53,283 nucleotides of DNA from Candidatus Omnitrophota bacterium (GCA_018897555.1 JAHIKK010000101.1:1-53283); one strand, 5' to 3'. Shown: positions 42,220 through 51,375, numbered from the stretch's first letter. The notes: generated by a model not told the origin, from the letters alone. Translations and numbers: made by a program.

Positions 42220-44091
42220 ATGGATACTAAAAGAAATTCACCTAAGTGCTTGGCGGCGGTGATGGTAATTAGTTTTCTGTGGTTAGGTAGTGATGTTTTT
42301 GTCGGCGGGCTAAAACCGCCGCAGGCAAATAACCTTGTTTATGCCAGTGATGAACCGGAGAGAACTTTGCCGGCGTCCGGAAGCCAGAGGCCTAGTTGGC
42401 GGGTTATTTCGATGGAAGAGGGCCCATCCCTGGGCTCTATGCTTGCCGAAGCCGAAACAGTAATCAGCTTGCTGGAAAAAGAAAAATCCTCCTTAAAAAA
42501 TCAACTTTTACAAACAGAAAATAATTTAAAAGAGCTCGAGGCAAAATTAAATGATCAGCTGGCAGCTTTAACTAAAGCTAAGCAAGAGGACGAAATTAAG
42601 CTCGCCAGCCAGAAAGCTGAGCTCGGCATTCAAGATAAGGAAGTATCCTCTTTAAATAAGCAGCTAAACGCTTTTGGAAAATCTAAACTTAACGAGGAGA
42701 AATTAAAAACTAGCCTGGCGGCCCTGGAAGAGGAAAAATCCTCCTTAAAAAAGCAGCTTGCACAAATAGAAAATAGCTTAAAAGAGGCTGAGGCAAAATT
42801 AAATGATCAACTGGCAGCTTTAGCTAAAGCTAAGAAGGAGATGGAAGCCAAGTTTACGCTTTTAGGAAACGAAAGGACTTCTTTAAAAGAACAAATCAGC
42901 GCTTTAGAGAAGAGTAAACTTGATTCTGAAAATGAATTAAAGGCCTGTTTGAGTAAGCTCAGGGAGGAATCAATTTTATCCAAGCAAGCCGCAGCAGAGA
43001 AAGACAACCTGATCGTTTTCTTCAATAAAGAAACCAGCGCTTCAGAGAAGGCCAAGGCTGATTTCGAAAATAAATTAAGGACGGAATTAGTTGCTTTAAG
43101 CCAGAGGAATAAAGAAAACGAAGAAAAATTATGGTCAAAAATCTCGGCTTTAACTATTCAGGAGGCTAACTTTAGATCCGAAATCGACCTTTTAAATAAG
43201 GAAAAAAATAAGGAGAAAAAGGAAGCAGAGGATAAAATAAAAGCCTTAAAAGATGAAGAGTCTTCATTGCAGTTGAGTTTTGAAGGCCAACTTGCTTCTT
43301 TGAATGCCAGGATTAGCGAACTTAATGATAAAAATAAGTCTTTGCAGAATGAATTGCAATCTAAGGATGAGGCCCTTAATTCTTCCGCCAGCGCCGCGGA
43401 GGGAGCCAGAGTTACGGCAGAAATTCAGTTAAGGAGCGAGATAGCTTCGAATAACGAAAAAGAATCTAAGATCAAAGAGCTCCAGGAGAAGATCGCTACT
43501 TTAGAAAGAGAAGCGCCGGATTATCGAGAGCAAGTGGATTTATTAAATAAGGCCAGAAAAGAAGCAGAATCAAGAGTAACTTATTTAATTAAAACTAAGG
43601 AAGATCTGGCAGCGGAATACGATAAAAATTTAGCTGCCCTTAAGGATGAAGCAAGGGATGTGGAGCTGAAAAAAGAAGCAGAGATTAAAAACAAGGATGC
43701 GGAAGCGCCAAAGAACATTTCTGCGGTCATTGAAGAAAATCCTGGGTTTGAGGATAAGCCGGAGCCGGAGCTAGAGCCAGCCAAGCCGCTAAAAGCAGAG
43801 GTTAAAAAACCTAAAATAGCAGCTCAGCGGACACAAGAAGAGAAGGCTCAGCAGAAGCTGATATCCGGATCAGTAATTGAAAAAAATTCAGTGAATAAAG
43901 AAATTTTGGTGGATTTAGTAAAAGCCGATGGGGTAGCCGAAGGCCAGAGTATGGCGGTGATGCGCGAAAATGAAAAAATCGCTGAATTAAAAGTAGTTAA
44001 GGTTCTGGATAGCTTTACGGTGACCGAAGCCCTGTCGGAGAATGATTTTAACGCCATAGAATTATTTGATAAGGTTGAACTTTCCCTCTAA
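42220..44091 (+). CDS. Secreted or membrane-anchored long coiled-coil protein
   Basis: About 623 aa from the ATG at 42220. An N-terminal hydrophobic segment (CLAAVMVISFLWLGSDVFVGG) acts as a signal or anchor. Residues of about 80-510 are Glu/Lys/Leu-rich heptad repeats, including two recently duplicated 34-residue segments (see 42481-42834). The C-terminal 80 residues (SVIEKNSVNKEILVDLV... DGVAEGQSMAVMREN) form a beta-rich domain resembling the C-terminal FlgT/ring-type domain found on envelope proteins. The role is unknown; a structural envelope tether is plausible. Divergent from the SurA-like gene, from which it may be co-regulated. Confidence 0.8.
   Translation: MDTKRNSPKCLAAVMVISFLWLGSDVFVGGLKPPQANNLVYASDEPERTLPASGSQRPSWRVISMEEGPSLGSMLAEAETVISLLEKEKSSLKNQLLQTENNLKELEAKLNDQLAALTKAKQEDEIKLASQKAELGIQDKEVSSLNKQLNAFGKSKLNEEKLKTSLAALEEEKSSLKKQLAQIENSLKEAEAKLNDQLAALAKAKKEMEAKFTLLGNERTSLKEQISALEKSKLDSENELKACLSKLREESILSKQAAAEKDNLIVFFNKETSASEKAKADFENKLRTELVALSQRNKENEEKLWSKISALTIQEANFRSEIDLLNKEKNKEKKEAEDKIKALKDEESSLQLSFEGQLASLNARISELNDKNKSLQNELQSKDEALNSSASAAEGARVTAEIQLRSEIASNNEKESKIKELQEKIATLEREAPDYREQVDLLNKARKEAESRVTYLIKTKEDLAAEYDKNLAALKDEARDVELKKEAEIKNKDAEAPKNISAVIEENPGFEDKPEPELEPAKPLKAEVKKPKIAAQRTQEEKAQQKLISGSVIEKNSVNKEILVDLVKADGVAEGQSMAVMRENEKIAELKVVKVLDSFTVTEALSENDFNAIELFDKVELSL
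42481..42834 (+). repeat. In-frame duplicated coiled-coil segment
   Basis: 42481-42582 and 42733-42834 are near-identical copies, 102 nt each, offset by 252 nt (84 codons). They encode EKSSLKNQLLQTENNLKE and EKSSLKKQLAQIENSLKE followed by AKLNDQLAAL. High nucleotide similarity in a coiled-coil gene points to a fairly recent duplication of an 84-codon unit, with the remainder of the unit already diverged. Confidence 0.75.
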
Positions 44092-44149
44092 AGCTTTTTA
44101 AATCCACCCGCATTTAAATTTTATCCCCTTACCTCCGGCCTTATTTTAT

Positions 44150-44178
44150 TTGCTAAAAGCCATATTTTTTGGTATAAT
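44150..44178 (+). promoter_or_regulatory. Promoter of the pur cluster
   Basis: TTGCTA at 44150-44155, a 17-nt spacer and TGG-TATAAT with the -10 at 44173-44178. The ribosome binding site AAAAGGAGCC and the ATG at 44212 follow. No purine riboswitch fits in the roughly 27-nt leader. Confidence 0.7.
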
Positions 44179-44211
44179 TAACTTCTCGATTTGAATAAAA
44201 GGAGCCTGGCG

Positions 44212-45504
44212 ATGATTGCACGGTATAGTTTGGCTAAAATGCAGAGTATCTGGCAGGAGGAGTTTAAATTCCAGACCATGCTGGCAATCGAGATCCTTGC
44301 CTTAGAGGCTCTTGCTACGAAAAAGATTGTCCCGCCCCAAGCAGTAAAACGGATTAAGCAGAAAGCCAGGTTTAACCTTTCCCAAATTCAGAAAATTGAA
44401 GAAAAGACACAACATGATGTTGTGGCCTTTGTTTCTAATGTCGCCCAATATATAGGCAAAGACGCCCAGTATTTGCATTTAGGACTAACCTCCTCTGATA
44501 TTTTAGATACTACACTAGGGGTGCAATTAAAGAGTGCGTCCGGAATATTAATTGAAGATCTAGAGAAGCTGCTTAAGGTTATCGCTAAGAAAGCCTGTCT
44601 CTACAAGGATATGGTTTGTATCGGCCGCACGCATGGGGTGCATGCCGAACCGACCACCTTTGGTTTGAAGCTGGCGCTTTGGTTTGATGAAACTAAACGG
44701 AATTTAGCCCGGCTCAAACAAGCCCAGCATGAAGTTTGCCTGGGTAAGCTTTCCGGAGCCGTGGGTACATATTCCAATATCGAGCCGTTTGTGGAAGATT
44801 ATGTCTGTAAAAAACTCGGGCTTAAGGCCGCTAATATCGCCACTCAGGTTATACAAAGGGATGTATATGCACAATATATGGTTACTCTGGCAGTAATTGG
44901 CGCATCTTTAGAAAAGTTTGCTACCGAAATCCGGCATTTGCAGAGGACCGAGGTTTTAGAAGTTGAGGAGCCATTTGGCAAGGGGCAGAAGGGTTCCAGT
45001 GCCATGCCGCATAAACGTAATCCGGTAATCTGCGAGCGGATCTGCGGTTTAGCGCGCCTTTTGCGGGCCAATGCCCAGGTAGCTTTAGAAAATGTGGCGC
45101 TTTGGCATGAACGGGATATTAGCCATTCTTCAGTTGAGCGGATAATTTTTCCGGACTCCACTTTGGCTTTAGATTATATGCTGAATAAATTTATCCAAGT
45201 AATCCTGGGGATGAAGGTTTATCCGGATAATATGCTGGCTAACCTTGGCAAAACCCGTGGACTGATTTTTTCACAGAGAGTTTTGATTGCTTTAATGAAT
45301 AAAGGTTTAGGAAGAACCAAGGCCTATGATTTAGTGCAGCAGGCAGCGATGCAAACTTGGAAGGGGGCCGGTAATTTTAAGGATAACCTTCTATCTCTAC
45401 CCGGATCAGCCAAATATTTAAGCGCCAAAGAACTGGATAAGCTGTTTGATTTGGATTTTTACTTGCGCAACGTTAATAAAATCTTTGCGAAGGTTGGATT
45501 ATAA
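44212..45504 (+). CDS. purB: Adenylosuccinate lyase
   Basis: Acts twice in purine synthesis (SAICAR and adenylosuccinate cleavage). About 430 aa from the ATG that follows AAAAGGAGCC; an upstream in-frame TTG at 44191 has no ribosome binding site. Key motifs are EEKTQHDVVAFV, HLGLTSSDILDT, GRTHGVHAEPTTFG with an active-site His, and the signature loop GSSAMPHKRNPV. First gene of the pur cluster; 30 nt before purSL. Confidence 0.96.
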   Translation: MIARYSLAKMQSIWQEEFKFQTMLAIEILALEALATKKIVPPQAVKRIKQKARFNLSQIQKIEEKTQHDVVAFVSNVAQYIGKDAQYLHLGLTSSDILDTTLGVQLKSASGILIEDLEKLLKVIAKKACLYKDMVCIGRTHGVHAEPTTFGLKLALWFDETKRNLARLKQAQHEVCLGKLSGAVGTYSNIEPFVEDYVCKKLGLKAANIATQVIQRDVYAQYMVTLAVIGASLEKFATEIRHLQRTEVLEVEEPFGKGQKGSSAMPHKRNPVICERICGLARLLRANAQVALENVALWHERDISHSSVERIIFPDSTLALDYMLNKFIQVILGMKVYPDNMLANLGKTRGLIFSQRVLIALMNKGLGRTKAYDLVQQAAMQTWKGAGNFKDNLLSLPGSAKYLSAKELDKLFDLDFYLRNVNKIFAKVGL

Positions 45505-45534
45505 TTTAACCCTGCCTTTTTAAACCTCGTAAAT

Positions 45535-48519
45535 ATGCAATACAAAATCGAAGTCGTGGATAAGCCTGGTATTTTTGACGCTGTTGGCCGGGGTGTAGCC
45601 AGGGATATTTTTGACTTGGGGATTGCCGGCGTAAAAGAGGTAAAGTTTATTCAGGTTTATACTTTAGAGGGTAATTTAGCCGACGGCCAGGCCTTAAGTA
45701 TCTGCCAGGAACTTTTAACAGATAAGGTGGCCCAGGATTATAAAATTTTGTCCGGACAGTCGAGTAATTATCTTAAAGCCAATCAGCACATTGTAGAAGT
45801 AGCCTATAACCCGGGAGTAATGGATCCGGTTGAGGCATCAGTTTTAAAAGGCGTCCAGGATTTAGGGATCTGCGGGTTAAATTCAGTTAAAACCGCTAAA
45901 AAATATATCATCTCTGGTAAGCTCTCTTCCGCCCAGTTAAAAACTATCTCCGAAAAACTTCTCTATAACAAACTTATCCAGCATATTGTAATGTCTGATA
46001 AATCAAATCCCCCCATTCCCCCCTTTAAAAAAGGGGGGTTAGGGGGGATTAGTTATCAATTCAATCTAATCACCGTGGATTTATTTAGTGCTTCTAATGA
46101 TAAGTTATTAGCGATAAGTAAAAGGGGCCAACTCTTTTTAAATTTAAATGAAATGCGCCAGATCCGCAGATTTTTCCGCAAGATTAAACGCAATCCGACC
46201 GACTGCGAATTAGAAACAATTGCCCAAACCTGGTCTGAGCATTGCTATCATAAAACCTTTCGCGGTAACATTGCTTATAAAGAAAGTAAAGCTGAGCCTG
46301 CGCTTGGCAACAGAGCGATTAAAAACCTGCTTAAGTCCACAATCATGAAAGTCACCAAGGAGCTAAATAAGGATTGGTGTGTTTCGGTGTTTAAAGATAA
46401 CTCCGGAGTGATTAAATTCGATAAAGATAATAATATTTGTTTTAAAGTGGAAACACATAATCACCCCTCGGCATTAGAGCCTTTTGGCGGGGCAAATACC
46501 GGTATCGGCGGAGTAATCCGCGACTCCATGGGCACCGGCCTGGGCGCAAAACCGATTTTAAACACCGATATCTTTTGTTTTGCTCCGCCGGATTTAGCGT
46601 TTAATAAAGTTCCGGTTGGTTCATTGCATCCTAAGCGGGTGATGAAGGGGGTAGTTAGCGGGGTGCGTGACTATGGAAATAAAATGGGGATTCCCACGGT
46701 CAACGGCGCGATATTATTCCATGAAAATTTTGCGGGCAATCCGCTGGTCTATTGCGGCACAGTGGGGATGCTGCCCAAAGATAAATCTTTTAAAAAGACA
46801 AATAAAGGTGATTTAATTGTAGTCGTCGGCGGCTCAACCGGCCGCGACGGGATACACGGAGCAACTTTCTCCTCGGGTGAATTGACTCATGAATCTGAAA
46901 CTGTCTCCAGCGGCGCAGTGCAGATTGGAAATCCGATTGAAGAGAAAAAAGTGCTGGATACGATTTTACAGGCGCGGGATCAGAATTTATACACCGCCAT
47001 TACCGATTGCGGAGCAGGGGGGTTATCCAGCGCAGTCGGAGAGATGGGTGCGGAATTAGGGGCTAGGGTTTATCTGGATAAAGTTCCTTTAAAATATTCC
47101 GGCCTTTCTTATATGGAGATCTGGATCTCTGAATCACAGGAAAGGATGGTTATTTCAGTTCCGCCTAAAAATATTGATCAATTGATCGCGGTATTCGCCA
47201 ATGAAAACGTTAACGCGGCGGTAATCGGCGAATTTACCGGTAGCAGGAGATTAGAGCTTTATTATCAGGATAACCTGGTTTGTGATTTAGCGATGCAGTT
47301 TTTACATGAAGGCATACCGCAGATTGCCAAGAAAGCAGTTTACATTCAAAGCAAACACAGGGAGCCAAAGATTACTGCCAAGAAAAATTTTACCGCTGAT
47401 TTATTAAAGCTGCTTGCGCATTATGATATCTGTTCTAAGGAGTGGGTGGTGCGCCAGTATGACCATGAAGTTCAGGGCGGCTCGATTATTAAGCCTTTGT
47501 CCGGCCTTAAAAATGACGGGCCGTCTGATGCCAGCGTAACTAAACCGTTATTTAATTCTAATAAAGGAATTATTATTTCTAACGGAATAAACTTTCGTTT
47601 TGGCTTTATTGATCCTTACTGGATGGCGGCAAGCTGTATTGATGAAGCCTTGCGCCAGATTATCAGCGTGGGCGGTTCATTAAAAGAAGTGGCGATTCTG
47701 GATAATTTTTGCTGGGGCAATCCGGATAAACCGGACCGCTTAGGCGGTTTGGTGCGCGCGGCTTACGGCTGTTACGCTGCCGCCAAAGCATACGGAGTAC
47801 CGTTTATTTCGGGAAAGGACAGTTTTTATAATGAATTCAGCGTGCACGGTAAATCTACCCCTATTCCGGGCACACTGCTGATTTCAGCCATCAGCGTAAT
47901 GGATGATGTGCATAAAGCAGTATCAATGTATGCCAAAGGAGCAGGCAACTTAATCTATATCGTGGGGAATACCCGTGATGAATTAGGCGGGTCGCATTAT
48001 TATGATTTATACCAAGCAGTCGGGAATAATGTTCCTAAAGTTTATTACCAGGAGGCAAAGAAAACTTTTAGCGCTTTAAGTAAGGCAGCAGAAAAAGGTT
48101 TGGTTAAGGCCACGCACGATTGCTCTGATGGCGGTTTAGCCGTGGCTTTGGCGGAGATGGCTTTTAGCGGCGGCCTGGGTATGGAGATATTTCTGGCAGA
48201 GGTTCCTTTTGTTTGTCATCCTGAGCCCTTGAGCGCAGCGAAGGGCGAAGGATCCTGTTTTAAGATTCTTCGTCCCGCCATTGGCGTGACTCAGAATGAC
48301 GTGATTTTATTTTCAGAATCCAATTCCCGCTTTGTGGTGGAGGTAGAGAAAACCAGACAGAAAGAATTTGAAAGGCTTTTAAAAGGCACTACTTTTGGCC
48401 TGGTAGGTTGCTTAACCGCCAAGCCGGATTTTAAAATATTTGGTTTAGACGGACAAGTTTGCCTGGATGCCAATATTAATAAACTAAAAGAAAGCTGGAG
48501 GGAACCTTTAAAATGGTAA
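45535..48519 (+). CDS. purL: PurS-PurS-PurL fusion, FGAM synthase
   Basis: Phosphoribosylformylglycinamidine synthase, using ammonia delivered by PurQ. The 994-aa product has two tandem PurS-like domains (about residues 1-75 and 80-155, e.g. NPGVMDPVEASVLKGVQDLGI), then PurL (about 178-994) with SEHCYHKTFRG, FKVETHNHPSALEPFGGANTGIGGVIRD, PTVNGAI, and the second half beginning near QYDHEVQGGS with KDSFYNEF. In B. subtilis PurS is a separate dimer, so a double-PurS fusion supplies both copies in cis. Two palindromic repeats are inserted in frame, at residues 157-172 and 894-922. No ribosome binding site is visible. Overlaps the next gene by 7 nt. Confidence 0.92.
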   Translation: MQYKIEVVDKPGIFDAVGRGVARDIFDLGIAGVKEVKFIQVYTLEGNLADGQALSICQELLTDKVAQDYKILSGQSSNYLKANQHIVEVAYNPGVMDPVEASVLKGVQDLGICGLNSVKTAKKYIISGKLSSAQLKTISEKLLYNKLIQHIVMSDKSNPPIPPFKKGGLGGISYQFNLITVDLFSASNDKLLAISKRGQLFLNLNEMRQIRRFFRKIKRNPTDCELETIAQTWSEHCYHKTFRGNIAYKESKAEPALGNRAIKNLLKSTIMKVTKELNKDWCVSVFKDNSGVIKFDKDNNICFKVETHNHPSALEPFGGANTGIGGVIRDSMGTGLGAKPILNTDIFCFAPPDLAFNKVPVGSLHPKRVMKGVVSGVRDYGNKMGIPTVNGAILFHENFAGNPLVYCGTVGMLPKDKSFKKTNKGDLIVVVGGSTGRDGIHGATFSSGELTHESETVSSGAVQIGNPIEEKKVLDTILQARDQNLYTAITDCGAGGLSSAVGEMGAELGARVYLDKVPLKYSGLSYMEIWISESQERMVISVPPKNIDQLIAVFANENVNAAVIGEFTGSRRLELYYQDNLVCDLAMQFLHEGIPQIAKKAVYIQSKHREPKITAKKNFTADLLKLLAHYDICSKEWVVRQYDHEVQGGSIIKPLSGLKNDGPSDASVTKPLFNSNKGIIISNGINFRFGFIDPYWMAASCIDEALRQIISVGGSLKEVAILDNFCWGNPDKPDRLGGLVRAAYGCYAAAKAYGVPFISGKDSFYNEFSVHGKSTPIPGTLLISAISVMDDVHKAVSMYAKGAGNLIYIVGNTRDELGGSHYYDLYQAVGNNVPKVYYQEAKKTFSALSKAAEKGLVKATHDCSDGGLAVALAEMAFSGGLGMEIFLAEVPFVCHPEPLSAAKGEGSCFKILRPAIGVTQNDVILFSESNSRFVVEVEKTRQKEFERLLKGTTFGLVGCLTAKPDFKIFGLDGQVCLDANINKLKESWREPLKW
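46005..46051. repeat. Palindromic repeat inserted in the PurS-PurL linker
   Basis: AATCCCCCCATTCCCCCCTTT pairs almost perfectly with the right arm ending GGGGGGATT. It is read in frame as NPPIPPFKKGGLGGI, a peptide I recognise from a widespread dispersed palindrome. It lies exactly between the second PurS domain and PurL, where an insertion is tolerated. Confidence 0.85.
48215..48300. repeat. Palindromic repeat inserted within purL
   Basis: GTCATCCTGAG at 48215-48225 and CTCAGAATGAC at 48290-48300 are inverted repeats (one mismatch) around a GAGCGCAGCGAAGGGCGAAGG and AAGATTCTTCGTCCC interior. It is translated in frame as about 28 residues (CHPEPLSAAKGEG onward) inside the C-terminal lobe, before DVILFSESNSRFVVEV. 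GTCATTCTGAG-type palindromes are widespread intergenic repeats, here retained inside a gene. A partial relative is at 52411. Confidence 0.85.
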
Positions 48520-49187
48520 AAGCTAAGTCTTGCCGTAATGGATTATTGGAAAAAGAAGATTTTACGCAGGAAGATACCTGGCGGATATTCAGGATCATGT
48601 CGGAGTTTGTGGATGGTTTTGAGGTTCTTTCTAAAATCGGCAAGGCAGTCTCTATCTTTGGGTCGGCCCGGACCAAGCCGGATACTCGGCTTTATAAGTT
48701 AGCCGAAGAAGTGGCATACTATATCGCTAAGGCCGGATACGCGATTATTACCGGAAGCGGCCCCGGGCTGATGGAGGCAGCGAATAAAGGCACCCGGCGC
48801 GCACTGGGAAAATCCATCGGCTTGAATATTCATTTGCCCTGTGAGCAAAAACCGAATAAATATGTGGATACGGTTTTAGGTTTTCGCTACTTCTTTGTGC
48901 GTAAGGTAATGTTCGTAAAGTACGCCAAGGCTTTTGTAATTTTACCCGGAGGATATGGCACGCTGGATGAATTTTTTGAGGCGATTACTCTTATTCAGAC
49001 CGAAAGAATTGCTAAGTTTCCGGTGATTCTTTTTGACAGCCAATACTGGAAGCCGTTATTAGAGTGGTTAAAGAAAACAGTCTATAGCCAGGGCAATATT
49101 GACCAGAAGGATATGGATTTGTTTATTTTAGTGGATGAGCCTAAAGAGGCAGCGCGAGCAATCACGAAATTTTATGCCAAGCACTAA
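48513..49187 (+). CDS. LOG-family (TIGR00730) nucleoside monophosphate phosphoribohydrolase
   Basis: A 224-aa Rossmann-fold protein with the GSAR at the N-terminus, ITGSGPGLMEAANKG and the LOG signature PGGYGTLDEFFEA. LOG enzymes cleave ribose 5-phosphate from (cytokinin) nucleoside 5'-monophosphates; PpnN relatives do so for purine and pyrimidine nucleotides. It lies between purL and purQ with overlaps on both sides (7 and 14 nt), so it is translated with the purine operon. A link to nucleotide homeostasis is inferred from this. Confidence 0.88.
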   Translation: MVKAKSCRNGLLEKEDFTQEDTWRIFRIMSEFVDGFEVLSKIGKAVSIFGSARTKPDTRLYKLAEEVAYYIAKAGYAIITGSGPGLMEAANKGTRRALGKSIGLNIHLPCEQKPNKYVDTVLGFRYFFVRKVMFVKYAKAFVILPGGYGTLDEFFEAITLIQTERIAKFPVILFDSQYWKPLLEWLKKTVYSQGNIDQKDMDLFILVDEPKEAARAITKFYAKH

Positions 49188-49950
49188 GGTTTGCGTTTTA
49201 AGAAGCGCGGGGACAAACTGCGATCAGGAAACGGCCGCGGCGTTTTCGCTGGCCGGAGCGCATGCTGAATTATTGCATATTAATAATTTAGTTAGCGGAG
49301 CAAGAATGCTGGATGATTTTCATATCCTGGCTTTGCCCGGAGGTTTTAGTTATGGGGATGATATTGCCTCAGGAAAAATATTTGCTAATGAATTAAGATT
49401 TAAGCTCGCGGATGCATTGCGTAAATTTATCGATGACGGAAAACTAATTATAGGCATCTGCAATGGTTTTCAGATTTTGGTAAAAAGCGGATTATTACCC
49501 GGGAGTAAACAATGGGATCAGGAGGCTAGTTTAATCATTAATGATTCCGCTAAATTTGAAGCCCGTTGGGTATATTTAAAACCTGCCGGCCGGTGCGCCT
49601 GGACAGAAGGCTTAGAAAGAATAATTTATCTGCCGGTTGCCCACGGAGAAGGAAAGTTCGTAACGCGGGATAAAAATGTTTTAAATAGATTGAAAAAAAA
49701 CAAACAGATTGTTTTTCAGTATTGCGACGAGCAGGGAAAATTAAGCGGATATCCGGATAATCCCAACGGTTCCTTAGAGAGTATTGCCGGGATCACGGAT
49801 CCTACCGGCAGGATTTTAGGATTAATGCCGCATCCGGAGAGGCATATATTCAGCGCGCAGCATCCGCGCAATTGGAATTTAAAATCTAAATCAGGCGACG
49901 GTTTACAAATATTTAAGAATGGGGTGAAATATGTTAAAGAAAAGTTATAA
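49174..49950 (+). CDS. purQ: FGAM synthase glutaminase subunit PurQ
   Basis: Glutamine amidotransferase giving ammonia to PurL. About 258 aa from the ATG at 49174, chosen because family members begin with KVCVLRSAGTNCDQE. The class I triad is visible: Cys in GICNGFQIL, His in LMPHPERH with the following Glu. PGGFSYGDDIASG is the conserved loop. Its start overlaps the LOG gene and its end overlaps purF. Confidence 0.95.
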   Translation: MPSTKVCVLRSAGTNCDQETAAAFSLAGAHAELLHINNLVSGARMLDDFHILALPGGFSYGDDIASGKIFANELRFKLADALRKFIDDGKLIIGICNGFQILVKSGLLPGSKQWDQEASLIINDSAKFEARWVYLKPAGRCAWTEGLERIIYLPVAHGEGKFVTRDKNVLNRLKKNKQIVFQYCDEQGKLSGYPDNPNGSLESIAGITDPTGRILGLMPHPERHIFSAQHPRNWNLKSKSGDGLQIFKNGVKYVKEKL

Positions 49951-51373
49951 CGATGAGCCGAAAGAATATTGCGGGTTATTCGGAATCACCAACAACCGGC
50001 AGGCGGTCTGGCTGACTTATCTGGGGCTTTTTGCCCAGCAACACCGGGGACAAGAAGCTTGCGGTATTGTCGCCAATAACCAGGGCGCGCTTTCCATTCA
50101 TAAAGATATGGGTTTGGTCAGCGATGTATTCAGTGAGCAGGTACTTAGCCGCTTAAAAGGAAATATGGCGGTAGGCCATGTGCGCTATTCGACTACCGGT
50201 TCAAGCATATTAAAAAATTCCCAGCCGCTTTTAATTGATTATGCCAATGGTTCGATTTGTATCGCCCATAACGGGAATTTAGTAAATTCATTTGAGCTGC
50301 GGCAGAAGCTGGAAAAATCCGGCTCCATTTTTCAGACGACTACGGATTCAGAGTTAATTATCCATTTGATGGCGCGCAGTAATAAGCGCAGCCTGGAGGA
50401 CAGCCTGGTCTATGCTTTAAAAAGAGTTAAGGGCGCTTATTCCCTGGTGATGATGAATAGTGAATATTTGATGGGGATGCGGGATCCGCATGGCTTCCGG
50501 CCGTTAGCTTTAGGTAAACTCGGCGCTTCATATTGTTTTGCTTCAGAAACCTGCGCTTTTGATTTAATCGGCGCGAAATTCCTGCGCCAGGTTGAACCCG
50601 GTGAAATAATTTTTATCAATAATCAGGGAGTTTTAAAATCCATTAAACCCAAAGAGTTAGTCGCCAGCCACTACGCCTTCTGCGCGTTCGAACATGTTTA
50701 TTTTTCGCGGCCGGATTCAAATGTTTTTGGCCAGACGGTGCATACGGTGCGCAGGAAATTCGGAGCGCAATTAGCCAAAGAGCATCCGGTAGACGCTGAT
50801 TTTGTGGTGCCGGTTCCGGATTCCGGATTCTCCGCGGCATTAGGTTATTCGCAGGAATCCGGCGTAACTTTAGAGATGGGTATCATCCGCAACCATTATG
50901 TCGGCAGGACATTTATTCAGCCGGCGCAGGATGCCCGGGACATGGGGGTGCGGGTAAAATTCAATACCTTAAAGGATGTCTTAAAAGGTAAACGCATCAT
51001 TGTGGTTGATGATTCCATTGTGCGCGGCACCACTTCTAAAATTCGTGTGCGTAACTTACGTAAAGCCGGAGTAAAAGAAGTGCACCTGAGGATTTCCTGC
51101 CCGGCGCACCGTTATCCGTGTTTCTACGGAATTGATTTTCATCTTTCCAGCGAGTTGATTGCTAATAAATATGAAACACTCCAGAAGATTACTAAATACC
51201 TGGAAGTAGACAGCCTGGGTTATTTAAGTTTAGGTGGAATGCTGGGTTGTTTAGAGAACGGCAGCCAAAACTACTGCACTGCCTGTTGGACAGGCAAATA
51301 CGCGGTAAGAGCGGAAAAGAGGCACAGTAAATTTTCTTTGGAAAGGCGCTGTTGCGGTCAAGGAGAGTTGTAA
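49931..51373 (+). CDS. purF: Amidophosphoribosyltransferase
   Basis: First committed step of purine synthesis. The 480-aa protein has a short propeptide before the nucleophile Cys14 (EYCGLFGI), the glutaminase motifs HRGQEACGIV and VGHVRYSTTG, HNGNLVNS, and the PRT site VVDDSIVRGTTS. The CYS residues CPAHRYPCFYGIDF, CLENGSQNYCTACWTG in the C-terminal half could hold the iron-sulfur cluster of the Bacillus type. Overlaps purQ by 20 nt. Confidence 0.95.
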   Translation: MLKKSYNDEPKEYCGLFGITNNRQAVWLTYLGLFAQQHRGQEACGIVANNQGALSIHKDMGLVSDVFSEQVLSRLKGNMAVGHVRYSTTGSSILKNSQPLLIDYANGSICIAHNGNLVNSFELRQKLEKSGSIFQTTTDSELIIHLMARSNKRSLEDSLVYALKRVKGAYSLVMMNSEYLMGMRDPHGFRPLALGKLGASYCFASETCAFDLIGAKFLRQVEPGEIIFINNQGVLKSIKPKELVASHYAFCAFEHVYFSRPDSNVFGQTVHTVRRKFGAQLAKEHPVDADFVVPVPDSGFSAALGYSQESGVTLEMGIIRNHYVGRTFIQPAQDARDMGVRVKFNTLKDVLKGKRIIVVDDSIVRGTTSKIRVRNLRKAGVKEVHLRISCPAHRYPCFYGIDFHLSSELIANKYETLQKITKYLEVDSLGYLSLGGMLGCLENGSQNYCTACWTGKYAVRAEKRHSKFSLERRCCGQGEL

Positions 51374-51375
51374 AC

